From Pseudomonas viridiflava (lineage in GTDB: Bacteria; Pseudomonadota; Gammaproteobacteria; Pseudomonadales; Pseudomonadaceae): DNA of 64,000 nt. Below are positions 47,496-57,355 of the stretch, in pieces (the first letter of the stretch is position 1; every line of letters begins with the position of its first letter). The notes beneath the pieces are model-generated. The model made no database searches. It was given only the letters and a program-made list of their open reading frames with translations, and was not told where the DNA came from. Made by a program: the position numbers and the translations under genes. Location of the stretch: positions 46,548 through 110,547 of the forward strand of contig NZ_UTBZ01000216.1 of the NCBI RefSeq assembly GCF_900580865.1. The letters run 5' to 3'.

Positions 47496-47582
47496 CCTGT
47501 AGGAGCTGCCGCAGGCTGCGATCCTTTGACCTTGTTTTTAACATCCAAATCAAAAGATCGCAGCCTTCGGCAGCTCCTACAG
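47496..47582. repeat. REP pair (type A)
   Basis: Facing copies of the TGTAGGAGCTGCCG family between the antiporter and SDR genes. Confidence 0.85.
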
Positions 47583-47591
47583 TGCGTTTAC

Positions 47592-48449
47592 TCACAGCAT
47601 CGGCTTACCACCGGTCACGCCATAGCGCTGGCCGGTGATGTAGCTGGCTTCGTCCGAGGCCAATAGCACATAGATCGGCGCGACTTCCACCGGTTGTCCG
47701 GGGCGGCCGAGCGGGGTATTGCCGCCGAAGTTCTGCACCTCTTCATCAGGCATGGTCGAGACAATCAGCGGCGTCCAGATCGGCCCCGGTGCCACGCAGT
47801 TCACGCGGATTTCCTTGGGCCCGAGCATCTGCGCCAGTCCGCCGGTGAAATTGGCGATCGCGCCTTTGGTGGTGGCGTAGGCGAGCAGGGTAGGTTTGGG
47901 CATGTCCGAGTTGACCGAGCTGGTGTTGATGATCGACGAGCCAGCACCCATGTGTTTGATCGCCGCCTGACACAGACGGAAGATCGCGGTGATGTTGACG
48001 TCGAAGGTCATCACCCATTCCTCGTCGGGGATTTCCTCGAAGGTTTCGTGGGTCATCTGGAACGCCGCGTTGTTGACCAGCACATCGATGCGGCCGAAGC
48101 GTTCAACGGTCTTGTCGACCAAGGCCTGACACTGGGCCTTTTGCGCGATATCGCCCGGCAACAGCAGGCATTGACGCCCGGCCTGTTCGACCCAGCGTGC
48201 GGTTTCCTTGGCGTCTTCGTGTTCATTCAGATAGGCGACCGCGACGTCAGCGCCTTCACGGGCGAAGGCAATGGCCACGGCACGGCCGATGCCGCTGTCG
48301 GCGCCAGTGATCAGGGCAATCTTGCCGGCCAGGCGCCCGGAACCGACATAGCTTTGCTCGCCGCAATCGGGATAAGGCTCCATTTTGCGTTGCGAACCGG
48401 GAACAGCCTGGGCTTGTGCGGGGAAGGGTGGTTTTGGGTAGTCGGTCAT
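47592..48449 (-). CDS. Short-chain dehydrogenase/reductase (YghA/GsP39-like)
   Basis: NAD(P)-dependent oxidoreductase of 285 residues. The cofactor motif T-G-A-D-S-G-I-G lies near residue 50, N-N-A-A near 127, the catalytic Ser in I-N-T-S-S-V-N near 178, and Y-A-T-T-K near 191. The ~40-residue N-terminal extension with P-Y-P-D-C-G-E is typical of the YghA/general-stress subgroup, suggesting a stress-linked carbonyl reductase. The substrate is unknown. The ATG at 48449 has GGAG upstream. Confidence 0.9.
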   Translation of the reverse strand: MTDYPKPPFPAQAQAVPGSQRKMEPYPDCGEQSYVGSGRLAGKIALITGADSGIGRAVAIAFAREGADVAVAYLNEHEDAKETARWVEQAGRQCLLLPGDIAQKAQCQALVDKTVERFGRIDVLVNNAAFQMTHETFEEIPDEEWVMTFDVNITAIFRLCQAAIKHMGAGSSIINTSSVNSDMPKPTLLAYATTKGAIANFTGGLAQMLGPKEIRVNCVAPGPIWTPLIVSTMPDEEVQNFGGNTPLGRPGQPVEVAPIYVLLASDEASYITGQRYGVTGGKPML

Positions 48450-48538
48450 TGCGGATCTCCGAGGTCTCATGGCTGGTATGGGCGGTTGACCCGGTGTGTT
48501 TGCCGTGAGTTCGATCGGATTTACACGTGACGCAAGTT

Positions 48539-48630
48539 CCCTGTAGGAGCTGCCGAAGGCTGCGATCTTTTGATTTTGATCTTTTAAAAAGCAAGATCAA
48601 AAGATCGCAGCCTTCGGCAGCTCCTACAGG
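48539..48630. repeat. REP pair (type A)
   Basis: Nearly perfect facing copies of the TGTAGGAGCTGCCG family, long enough to form a large hairpin. Confidence 0.88.
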
Positions 48631-48644
48631 GGGATGTGGTGGTT

Positions 48645-49799
48645 TCAGGTGTTGCGTTGTGTCAGGGTGCGCTCCATGCGGGCGATGCCTTCTTCCAGCA
48701 ACGCTCGCGGGCAGCCGAAGTTCAGGCGCACGAACTGCTGATGTTGATCGCCAAAGTCCAGACCGGCGCTCAGCCCCACTTTGCCCTGCTCAAGAAAGAA
48801 CTGCTGCGGATCGTCCAGATCCAGCGCCGAGCAATCCAGCCAGGCCAGATACGTGCCCTGCGGCACATTGATGGTCACGCCCGGCAAGCGGCTGCGCACC
48901 GCTTCCACCAGCCAGTCGCGGTTGGCCTGCAGGTAGGTTTTCAACTCGGCCAGCCATGGCGCACCTTCGCTGTAGGCGACGCGGGTGGCTTCCATACCCA
49001 GCGGGTTGACGCTGTCGACCATGCCGCAACGGGCGTGGTTGACGCGTTCGCGCAGGGCCGCATCTTGAATGATCATGAACGAGGTCTTCAGGCCGGCGAT
49101 GTTGTACGCCTTGCTCGCCGACATCAGAGTGATGGTGCGCTCGGCGATCTCAGGGCTCAGCGACGCCGTCGGAATGTGTACGCGACCGTCGAAGCACAGC
49201 TCGGCGTGGATTTCGTCGGAGATGATCCAGGCGTCCTGCGCCGCACAGATGTCGGCCACGGCTTGCAGCTCTTCACGGCCAAACACTTTGCCGATCGGGT
49301 TGTGCGGATTGCTCAGCAACAGCGCGCCGCCACCGTTCAGCGATGCACGCAACACGTCCAGCGGCGTCAGGTAAGTGCCGTCAGCCTGGGCGATGAATTC
49401 CAGTTCAACCTTGTTCAAACCCCAATGCCCCGGCGCGTGACGCAGCGGCGGGTAATTCGGCACTTGCACCACGACGTTCTGCTGCGGCTGCACCAGCGCT
49501 TTCAGAGCCATGTTGAAACCGGACTCGACGCCCGGCAGGAAGATCAGCTCTTGCGGTTTGACCTTCCAGGAAAACTTGTTCCAGAGGTCGGCGACGATGG
49601 CTTCACGCAAGTTGTCCTGCGCCACGCTGTAGCCCACCAGCGGATGCAGAAGGCGTTGCTGTAGCGCCTCGATCACCACCGGTGGCGCGGCGAAATCCAT
49701 ATCAGCGACCCACATCGGCAACACATCGGCCGAATAGCGGCTCCACTTGGTGCTGCCGGTGTTGTGGCGGTCGAATACCTGATCAAAATCGAAAGTCAT
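48645..49799 (-). CDS. MalY/PatB-type PLP C-S lyase or aminotransferase
   Basis: Fold-type I PLP enzyme of 384 residues. The N-terminal W-V-A-D-M-D-F block, N-P-H-N-P-I-G near 180, S-D-E-I-H-A-E-L near 212 and the cofactor Lys in S-A-S-K-A-Y-N-I-A-G near 245 place it in the MalY/PatB group. Members cleave cystathionine or other C-S bonds to pyruvate, ammonia and a thiol. A true aminotransferase role is possible. The ATG at 49799 fits the conserved start; the longer upstream frame runs through repeats. Confidence 0.9.
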   Translation of the reverse strand: MTFDFDQVFDRHNTGSTKWSRYSADVLPMWVADMDFAAPPVVIEALQQRLLHPLVGYSVAQDNLREAIVADLWNKFSWKVKPQELIFLPGVESGFNMALKALVQPQQNVVVQVPNYPPLRHAPGHWGLNKVELEFIAQADGTYLTPLDVLRASLNGGGALLLSNPHNPIGKVFGREELQAVADICAAQDAWIISDEIHAELCFDGRVHIPTASLSPEIAERTITLMSASKAYNIAGLKTSFMIIQDAALRERVNHARCGMVDSVNPLGMEATRVAYSEGAPWLAELKTYLQANRDWLVEAVRSRLPGVTINVPQGTYLAWLDCSALDLDDPQQFFLEQGKVGLSAGLDFGDQHQQFVRLNFGCPRALLEEGIARMERTLTQRNT

Positions 49800-50154
49800 G
49801 CGCGGTCTCGTGAGGGCGGGGTTGGTCCTGCGGGCATGATAAGCCGCATCCCCTCTAGGAGCGAGCCTGCTACTTGTAAGGTTCACACAATACCTGTGGG
49901 AGCGAGCTTGCTCGCGAAGGCGTCGGGTCAGGCAGCATCGATGTTGAATGACACACCGCTTTCGCGAGCAAGCTCGCTCCCACAGGGTTTGTCGGTCTTC
50001 AATGAAAGAGCCGACAAACGGCCGACGGTCGGTTTTCACACAGATCATGTGGTCATTGTCTACAGTGAAAAGGTCGGCAGACGTTTGCCGCAACCGTGAT
50101 TGTCCAGATAAAACCCGGCACAAGTACCGGGTTCCACCTGATCAGGAGTGCACG
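49800..50154. other. Intergenic region with type B REPs and the fdn leader
   Basis: A degenerate REP half (49856-49872) and a facing REP pair (49895-49984) occupy the left side. The right side is the control region of the formate dehydrogenase operon, with a 7-bp hairpin AACCCGG/CCGGGTT at 50112-50133 just before the ribosome site. I see no clear Anr/FNR box. Confidence 0.6.
49895..49984. repeat. REP pair (type B)
   Basis: Facing copies of TGTGGGAGCGAGCTTGCTCG separated by about 40 bases. Confidence 0.88.
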
Positions 50155-53100
50155 ATGGATCTCAGCCGTCGTCAGTTCTTCAAGGTCGCCGGTATCGGCC
50201 TTGCAGGCTCGAGCCTGGGCGCGTTGGGTATGGCCCCGACGCCAGCCTTCGCCGAGCAGGTGCGCCACTTCAAGCTTGCCCACACCCATGAAACCCGTAA
50301 CACCTGCCCGTATTGCTCGGTCGGTTGCGGGTTGATCATGTACAGCCAGGGCGATACTGCGAAGAACGTCGCGCAAAGCATCATTCACATCGAGGGCGAC
50401 GCCGACCACCCGGTCAACCGCGGCACCCTCTGCCCGAAAGGCGCAGGCCTTCTCGACTTCATTCACAGCCCCGGCCGTTTGCTCTACCCGCAAACGCGCA
50501 AACCGGGCAGCAGTGAATGGACGCGAATCAGCTGGGACGAAGCGCTCGACCGCATCGTCGACCTGATGAAAGCCGACCGCGACGCCAACTTCATCGAGAA
50601 AAATGCCAACGGGCAAACGGTGAATCGCTGGCTGACCACCGGTTTCCTCGCCGCATCGGCCGCGTCCAACGAAGCCGGTTACATCACCCAGAAGGTGATT
50701 CGCAGTCTCGGCATGCTGGGGTTCGATAACCAGGCGCGTGTCTGACACGGCCCGACGGTGGCAAGTCTTGCCCCGACGTACGGCCGTGGTGCCATGACCA
50801 ATACCTGGACCGATATCGCCAACGCGAATCTGATCCTGGTGATGGGTGGCAACGCAGCAGAAGCGCATCCGTGCGGCTTCAAATGGGTGACCGAGGCCAA
50901 GGCGCATAACGCTGCGCGGCTGATCGTGGTCGACCCGCGTTTTACCCGGACCGCGTCCGTGGCCGACTACTACGCGCCGATCCGCACCGGCACCGACATC
51001 GCCTTCATGGGCGGCCTGATCAATTACCTGCTGACCGAGGACAAGATTCAGCACGAATACGTGCGCAACTACACCGACGTCTCGTTCATCGTTAAAGAAG
51101 GCTATGGCTTCGAAGATGGCATCTTCAGCGGCTACGACGTTGCCAAGCGCAGTTACACCGACAAATCCGGCTGGGGTTACGAGATGGGCGCGGACGGCTT
51201 TGCCAGCGTCGACCCGACCCTGCAACACCCGCGCTGCGTCTATCAATTGATGAAGCAGCATTACAGCCGCTACAACATCGACCTCGCCAGCCAGATTTGC
51301 GGCATGCCGGTCGACGCCATGCAGAAAATCTGGGAAGAAATCGCCACGTGCTCGATCCCGGGCAAGACCATGACGATTCTCTACGCCCTCGGCTGGACCC
51401 AGCACTCGATCGGCGCGCAGATCATCCGCAGCGCGGCGATGGTGCAACTGCTGCTGGGCAACGTCGGCATGCCGGGCGGTGGCGTCAATGCCTTGCGCGG
51501 TCACTCGAACATTCAGGGCCTCACCGACCTTGGCTTGCTCTCCAATGCACTGCCGGGCTATTTGACCCTGGGCAGCGACACCGAGCAGGATTACGCCCAG
51601 TTCATTCACAAGCGCACGCAAGTGCCGCTGCGTCCGGGGCAACTGTCCTACTGGCAGAACTACAGCAAATTCCACGTCAGCCTGATGAAGTCGTGGTACG
51701 GCGCCAACGCCACTGCCGAGAACAATTGGTGCTACGACCATTTGCCGAAACTCGACATCCCCAACTACGACGTGCTGAAGATGTTCGACCTGATGAGCCA
51801 GGGCAAGGTCAACGGTTACTTCTGCCAGGGCTTCAATCCGATCGCTGCGCTGCCGGACAAAAACCGCGTAATGGGCGCACTGGCCAAGCTGAAATGGCTG
51901 GTGGTGATGGACCCGCTGGCCACCGAAACCTCGGAGTTCTGGCACAATGTCGGGCCGTACAACGATGTGAAAACCGACGAAATCCAGACCGAAGTCATTC
52001 GCCTGCCGACCACTTGTTTTGCCGAAGAGGACGGCTCGCTGGTCAACAGCAGCCGCTGGCTGCAGTGGCACTGGAAAGGCGCCGATGGCCCGGGCGAAGC
52101 GCAGACCGACATTCGCATCATGAGCGAGCTGTTCCTGCGCCTGCGCAAGCGCTATCAGGCCGAGGGCGGCAAATTCCCTGATCCGCTGCTGAAACTGACG
52201 TGGCCGTACAAGATCGCCGACGAGCCTTCGCCGGAAGAACTGGCCAAGGAAATCAACGGCAGCGCTGTGGCTGATTTCACCGATGCCGCAGGCGTTGCGG
52301 TGAAGGCCGGCTCGCAACTGGCTGGATTCGGCTTGCTCAAGGATGACGGCAGCACCGCGTCCGGATGCTGGATCTTCGCCGGCAGCTGGACCGAGGCCGG
52401 CAACCAGATGGCCCGGCGCGACAACGCCGACCCTTTCGGTATGCATCAGCATCAAGGCTGGGCGTGGGCCTGGCCGGCCAACCGGCGGATTCTCTACAAC
52501 CGTGCTTCGGCGGACGTCGCCGGTAAACCGTGGGATCCGAAAAAGCGTCTGGTGTGGTGGAACGGCAAGGCCTGGACCGGCACCGATGTGCCGGACTACA
52601 AAGCCGATGTGCCGCCGGAAGCCGGGATGAACCCATTCATCATGAACCCCGAAGGCGTCGCGCGATTCTTCGCCGTCGACAAGATGAACGAAGGGCCATT
52701 CCCTGAGCACTACGAGCCGTTCGAAACGCCGATCGGCATCAACCCGCTGCACCCGCAAAACAAGAAAGCCACCAGTAACCCGGCGGCGCGGATCTTCGAT
52801 TCGGTCTGGGAAACCCTCGGCGAGGCCAAGGACTTCCCGTACGCCGGCACCAGTTACCGGCTCACCGAGCATTTCCACTTCTGGAGCAAGCACTGCAAGT
52901 TGAACGCGATTGCCCAGCCTGAGCAGTTCGTCGAAATCGGTGAAGTGCTGGCGAAAGAGAAGGGCATCGCTGCCGGTGATCGTGTGCGGGTCAGTTGCAA
53001 ACGCGGCTTTATCGAAGCGGTGGCGGTGGTGACGAAAAGGATCCGGCCGTTGCAGGTCAACGGCCAGGTTGTGCATCAGATCGGCATCCCGCTGCACTGG

Positions 53101-53220
53101 GGTTTTACCGGTCTGACGCGTCACGGTTACCTGACCAACACCCTGGTGCCGTTCCTCGGCGATGGCAATACACAGACCCCGGAATCCAAGTCATTCCTGG
53201 TCAACGTGGAGAAGCTCTAA
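50155..53220 (+). CDS. fdnG: Formate dehydrogenase-N/O alpha subunit, selenocysteine-containing
   Basis: Catalytic molybdenum or tungsten bis-MGD subunit that oxidises formate to CO2, 1021 residues. A twin-arginine signal (S-R-R-Q-F-F-K) starts the protein, so it acts in the periplasm. An N-terminal C-x2-C-x3-C 4Fe-4S site lies near residues 50-57. Residue 197 is encoded by TGA at 50743-50745 in the context A-R-V-Sec-H-G-P-T-V-A, the same as in E. coli FdnG (Sec196). The frame continues without another stop to 53220. It must be read through; a stop at 50745 would leave a useless fragment. It is followed by fdnH and fdnI. Confidence 0.96.
50743..50788 (+). promoter_or_regulatory. Bacterial SECIS element in fdnG
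   Basis: The UGA is followed directly by CACGGCC, which pairs perfectly with GGCCGTG at 50782-50788. An inner stem GGCAA/TTGCC closes on a GTC loop (50760-50772), the apical GU being what SelB recognises in E. coli. Its position and size match known fdh SECIS hairpins. Confidence 0.9.
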
Positions 53221-53234
53221 TGGAGAATCTTTAG

Positions 53235-54170
53235 ATGGCCAGCCAAGACATCATTGCCCGCTCGGCTACCACGACCGTGCCGCCGTCGGTGAGGAATCAG
53301 GAGGCGGTCGCCAAGCTGATCGACACCACCAAATGCATCGGCTGCAAGGCTTGTCAGGTTGCCTGTTCGGAATGGAACGAGCTACGCGACGAGGTCGGCC
53401 ACAACCACGGCACTTACGACAACCCGCAGGATTTGAGCGCGGAAACCTGGACGTTGATGCGCTTCACCGAGCATGAAACCGACGCCGGCAACCTCGAATG
53501 GCTGATCCGCAAGGACGGCTGCATGCACTGTGCCGAGCCCGGTTGTCTGGCGGCGTGCCCGAGTCCCGGCGCGATCATCAAACACGCCAATGGCATCGTC
53601 GATTTCGATCAGGATCACTGCATCGGCTGCGGTTATTGCATCACTGGTTGCCCGTTCAACATCCCGCGTATCTCGCAGAAGGATCACAAGGCTTACAAGT
53701 GCACCTTGTGCTCGGATCGGGTCGCGGTAGGGCTGGAACCGGCCTGCGTGAAAACCTGCCCGACCGGCGCCATTGTTTTCGGCACCAAGGAAGACATGAA
53801 GGAACACGCTGCCGAACGCATCGTCGACCTGAAAAGCCGTGGCTTTGAAAACGCCGGTCTGTATGACCCGGCCGGTGTTGGCGGCACCCACGTGATGTAC
53901 GTGTTGCACCACGCCGACACGCCGACGATCTATGCCAACCTGCCGCAAGATCCGGCGATCAGCCCGTTGGTGGGGCTGTGGAAAGGCATCAGCAAACCCT
54001 TGGGCCTGTTGGCCATGGGCGCGGCGGTGCTGGCCGGGTTCTTCCATTACGTGCGCATCGGCCCGAACCGGGTTGAAGAAGATGAACACCCAACGCCACC
54101 CGACACCTCGGTGCATGTCGTCGACCCGGCGGTGCACACCTTCGATCCACGCGGGGAGGACCGGCCATGA
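53235..54170 (+). CDS. fdnH: Formate dehydrogenase beta subunit (iron-sulfur)
   Basis: Electron-transfer subunit of 311 residues. Four ferredoxin-type cysteine clusters are visible (C-I-G-C-K-A-C near 38, C-M-H-C-A-E-P-G-C near 97, C-I-G-C-G-Y-C near 132 and C-T-L-C near 156), enough for four 4Fe-4S centres. A single membrane helix near 250-275 anchors it on the periplasmic side. It passes electrons from FdnG to the heme subunit. It starts 15 bases after the fdnG stop and overlaps fdnI by four bases (ATGA). Confidence 0.95.
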   Translation: MASQDIIARSATTTVPPSVRNQEAVAKLIDTTKCIGCKACQVACSEWNELRDEVGHNHGTYDNPQDLSAETWTLMRFTEHETDAGNLEWLIRKDGCMHCAEPGCLAACPSPGAIIKHANGIVDFDQDHCIGCGYCITGCPFNIPRISQKDHKAYKCTLCSDRVAVGLEPACVKTCPTGAIVFGTKEDMKEHAAERIVDLKSRGFENAGLYDPAGVGGTHVMYVLHHADTPTIYANLPQDPAISPLVGLWKGISKPLGLLAMGAAVLAGFFHYVRIGPNRVEEDEHPTPPDTSVHVVDPAVHTFDPRGEDRP

Positions 54171-54832
54171 GCAACAAGACGATCCTGCGCTACAGCGCCA
54201 ACCAGCGCACCAATCACTGGCTGGTGGCGATCCTGTTTTTCATGGCCGGGCTGTCCGGGCTGGCGTTGTTTCATCCGTCGCTGTTCTGGCTGAGCAACCT
54301 GTTCGGCGGCGGGCCGTGGACGCGGATTTTGCATCCGTACATGGGCATCGCCATGTTCGTGTTTTTTCTCGGTCTGGTGCTGAGTTTCTGGCGCGCCAAC
54401 TTCTTCATCAGCAACGACGGCAAGTGGATGCGCCGTATTGACCGGGTGCTGGTCAACGACGAAGAAAGCGTACCGCCAGTGGGCAAATACAACGCCGGGC
54501 AAAAACTGCTGTTCTGGACTTTACTGCTGTGCATGCTCGGTTTGCTGTTCACCGGGCTGGTGATCTGGCGCGCGTGGTTCAGTGCGTATTTCGGCATCAC
54601 CGTGATTCGCTGGGCGATGCTCCTGCATGCGCTGGCCGGGTTTATTCTGGTGCTGAGCATCATCATTCACATCTACGCCGGGCTGTGGATCAAAGGCTCG
54701 GTGGACGCGATGCTGCACGGCTGGGTCAGCCGCGCCTGGGCGAAGAAACACCATGAACTCTGGTATCGCGACATCACCCGCGATGAACGCCAACCGGACG
54801 TGCCGGAGCGACCGATCACCAAAAAGGGCTGA
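54167..54832 (+). CDS. fdnI: Formate dehydrogenase gamma subunit (cytochrome b556)
   Basis: Inner-membrane di-heme cytochrome b of 221 residues. Four transmembrane helices lie near 18-38, 55-75, 115-135 and 150-172. Conserved histidines in R-T-N-H-W near 17, and in the helices around H-P and H-A-L-A-G, are candidate heme and quinone ligands. It delivers electrons from formate to the quinone pool. It overlaps fdnH and is followed after three bases by fdhE. Confidence 0.94.
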   Translation: MSNKTILRYSANQRTNHWLVAILFFMAGLSGLALFHPSLFWLSNLFGGGPWTRILHPYMGIAMFVFFLGLVLSFWRANFFISNDGKWMRRIDRVLVNDEESVPPVGKYNAGQKLLFWTLLLCMLGLLFTGLVIWRAWFSAYFGITVIRWAMLLHALAGFILVLSIIIHIYAGLWIKGSVDAMLHGWVSRAWAKKHHELWYRDITRDERQPDVPERPITKKG

Positions 54833-54835
54833 CCT

Positions 54836-55762
54836 TTGCCAACCATTCTGGAACCTGGGGAAATCGAAGCGGCGGCCAGTTCGCCGCCGTTTCTGCATCT
54901 GCCGCCGAATAACCTGTTTGCGCTGCGGGCCGCTCGACTGGAGCAATTGGCCGAGGGGCATGCGCTGGCTGAGTACCTGCGGCTGATTGCCGGGTTGTGC
55001 CGGGTGCAGCAGCAGGTGTTTGACGATCCGCCGCTGACCGCGCCGTTCGATCAGCAACGGATCGAGGCTTGTCAGCAGCATGGTTTGCCGCCGTTCGCGG
55101 CTGACACGTTGGTGCGTGAAGACGCATGGCAGGCGTATCTCGATGCGCTACTGCAACGCTACGTGCCTGATGCACAGCCCGCCGTGATTGATGCGCTGAC
55201 GACATTGCGGGTTGCCAGTCCCGGCCAGTTACGCTCATGGGCTGTGGCATTGATCAGTGGCCAATATTCGCTGGTGCCGGCGGCGTTGGTGCCGTTCCTC
55301 GGTGCAGCGCTGCAAACGGCGTGGAGCCATTGGTTGCTCAGCGCGCCGAACCTGCAACTGAAACCCGGCGACAGCCTCAGCCAATGCCCGGCCTGTGGTT
55401 CACCGGCGATGGCCGGGGTCATCCGCCATCGCGGCAAGCACAACGGCTTGCGTTATCTGGTGTGTTCGCTGTGTGCCTGCGAATGGCATGTGGTGCGGGT
55501 CAAGTGCGTGTATTGCGAGTCGAGCAAGGGCCTTGATTATCTGAGCCTTGAGGATGATCGCCATGCTGCCAATCAGGCGCCATTAAGGGCGGAGGTCTGT
55601 CCGGGCTGTAACAGTTATCTGAAATTGGTCTATCTGGAAAACGATGCTGATGCCGAGGCGTTGTCAGCGGACCTGGGCAGTTTGTTGCTGGACATGCGTC
55701 TGGCGCAGGACGGTTATCAGCGCTTGGCGCCGAATCTGTTACTGGCACCGGGAGACGAATGA
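54836..55762 (+). CDS. fdhE: Formate dehydrogenase accessory protein FdhE
   Basis: Cytoplasmic maturation factor of 308 residues needed for active membrane formate dehydrogenase. Four C-x2-C pairs in the C-terminal half (C-P-A-C, C-S-L-C, C-V-Y-C, C-P-G-C) form the rubredoxin-like iron site of the family. The start is taken as TTG at 54836, three bases after fdnI, with an A-rich G-G-G site upstream. The operon probably ends here, since a REP region follows. Confidence 0.92.
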   Translation: MPTILEPGEIEAAASSPPFLHLPPNNLFALRAARLEQLAEGHALAEYLRLIAGLCRVQQQVFDDPPLTAPFDQQRIEACQQHGLPPFAADTLVREDAWQAYLDALLQRYVPDAQPAVIDALTTLRVASPGQLRSWAVALISGQYSLVPAALVPFLGAALQTAWSHWLLSAPNLQLKPGDSLSQCPACGSPAMAGVIRHRGKHNGLRYLVCSLCACEWHVVRVKCVYCESSKGLDYLSLEDDRHAANQAPLRAEVCPGCNSYLKLVYLENDADAEALSADLGSLLLDMRLAQDGYQRLAPNLLLAPGDE

Positions 55763-55773
55763 CGAGAGCAAAA

Positions 55774-55863
55774 CTGTGGGAGGGAGCCTGCTCCCGAAGG
55801 AGCCATTTCAGCCACATCAGCTTTGACTGACTTACCGCCTTCGCGAGCAGGCTCGCTCCCACA
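55774..55863. repeat. REP pair (type B) with a degenerate third copy
   Basis: Facing copies between fdhE and selA; a diverged single copy follows at about 55888-55913. Confidence 0.82.
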
Positions 55864-55942
55864 GTGCGTCTACACTTCTGAAACCCTTGTGGGAGGGAGG
55901 TTGTTCTCTAAGGGGCTGTTTCAGTTGAATCAGGAGTGGCTG

Positions 55943-57355
55943 ATGTCTTCCAGCGTTGCCCTGCGGTTGCCGTCTATTGACGGGTTGTTGCGTCACCCGG
56001 CGTGCGCGCCGTTGGCCGAGCGTTACGGCCGGGATTCGTTACTGACGGGGCTGCGTCAGCTGCTCGATGAGCTGCGGCCCGGCGTGTTGAACGGGCAATT
56101 ATCAGCCGTGGAAATCAGCCCCGAAGTGCTCGCCGGCCGGGTCAGCGAACGCTTGGCCCAGCAACAGCGCAGCCATGTACGCCGGGTGTTCAACCTCACC
56201 GGCACGGTGCTGCACACCAATCTCGGCCGCGCCTTGTTGCCGGAAGAAGCCATCGAGGCCGTGCAAATGGCCGCGCGTTATCCGCTCAATCTGGAATTCG
56301 ATCTGGCCAGCGGCAAACGCGGCGATCGCGATGACCTGATCGAAGGCCTGATCCGCGAACTGACGGGTGCCGAAGCCGTCACCGTGGTCAACAACAATGC
56401 CGCTGCCGTGCTGCTGACACTCAACAGTCTCGGCGCGCGCAAGGAAGGCATCATTTCCCGTGGCGAGCTGATCGAGATCGGCGGCGCCTTCCGCATCCCC
56501 GACATCATGGCCCGCGCCGGCGTACGTCTGCACGAAGTCGGCACGACCAATCGCACCCATGCTCGCGACTATGAAGCGGCGATCAACGCACGCAGCGGTT
56601 TGATCATGCGCGTGCACGCGAGTAACTACAGCATCGAAGGTTTTACCGCCCGTGTGCCGACTGCGGAATTGGCTGAATTGGCCCATCGACATGGCTTGCC
56701 GTTGCTGGAAGATCTGGGCAGCGGCAGCCTTTTGGATCTGACCCGTTGGGGGCTGCCGGCCGAACCGACCGTGCGCCAGGCGCTGCTGGACGGTGCGGAC
56801 ATCGTCACGTTCAGCGGCGACAAACTGCTCGGTGGCCCGCAGGCCGGGTTGATCGTCGGGCGTAAAGAACTGATCGCGAAGATCAAGAAGAATCCGTTGA
56901 AACGTGCTTTGCGCGTGGACAAGTTGACCTTGGCGGCGCTGGAAGCGGTGCTGGGTTTGTATCGCGATCCGGATCGTCTCGCTGAACGTCTGCCGAGTTT
57001 GCGTCTGTTGACTCGCCCGCAAGCTGACATCTTCGCCCAGGCTTCACGGCTTCGACCGGCACTGGCTGAAGTCTTGGGTTCGCTGTGGCAGGTCAGTGCA
57101 GTCGAGGCCTTGGGCATGATCGGCAGCGGCAGCCAACCGGTGGCGCGTTTGCCGAGTGCGGCATTGTGTATGCGCCCGCAAGTCTCCAAGCGTTTGCGCG
57201 GGCGTTGCCTGTTGAATCTGGAAGCGGCGTTGCGGGCCTTGCCGATCCCGGTGCTCGGGCGGATTGACGACGATGCGCTGTGGCTGGATCTGCGTCAGCT
57301 CGACGATGAGCCGGCATGGCTCGGGCAATTGCCGCAGTTGCAGGTCGAACCGTGA
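55943..57355 (+). CDS. selA: L-seryl-tRNA(Sec) selenium transferase
   Basis: PLP enzyme of 470 residues that converts Ser-tRNA(Sec) to Sec-tRNA(Sec) with selenophosphate. The family core is present: V-F-N-L-T-G-T-V-L-H-T-N-L-G-R-A near 80, E-F-D-L-A-S-G-K-R-G near 115, and the cofactor Lys in F-S-G-D-K-L-L-G-G-P near 294. I chose the ATG at 55943 because AGGAG lies six bases upstream; the longer frame runs through REP sequence. It overlaps selB by four bases (GTGA). Confidence 0.95.
   Translation: MSSSVALRLPSIDGLLRHPACAPLAERYGRDSLLTGLRQLLDELRPGVLNGQLSAVEISPEVLAGRVSERLAQQQRSHVRRVFNLTGTVLHTNLGRALLPEEAIEAVQMAARYPLNLEFDLASGKRGDRDDLIEGLIRELTGAEAVTVVNNNAAAVLLTLNSLGARKEGIISRGELIEIGGAFRIPDIMARAGVRLHEVGTTNRTHARDYEAAINARSGLIMRVHASNYSIEGFTARVPTAELAELAHRHGLPLLEDLGSGSLLDLTRWGLPAEPTVRQALLDGADIVTFSGDKLLGGPQAGLIVGRKELIAKIKKNPLKRALRVDKLTLAALEAVLGLYRDPDRLAERLPSLRLLTRPQADIFAQASRLRPALAEVLGSLWQVSAVEALGMIGSGSQPVARLPSAALCMRPQVSKRLRGRCLLNLEAALRALPIPVLGRIDDDALWLDLRQLDDEPAWLGQLPQLQVEP

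Noticed and set aside
50743..50745. TGA in fdnG read as a true stop, making two separate genes
   Set aside because: The context and SECIS hairpin match selenocysteine insertion, and the Sec machinery lies downstream.
50053..53124. 1023-codon minus-strand frame opposite fdnG
   Set aside because: It is a shadow frame; fdnG is unmistakable on the other strand.
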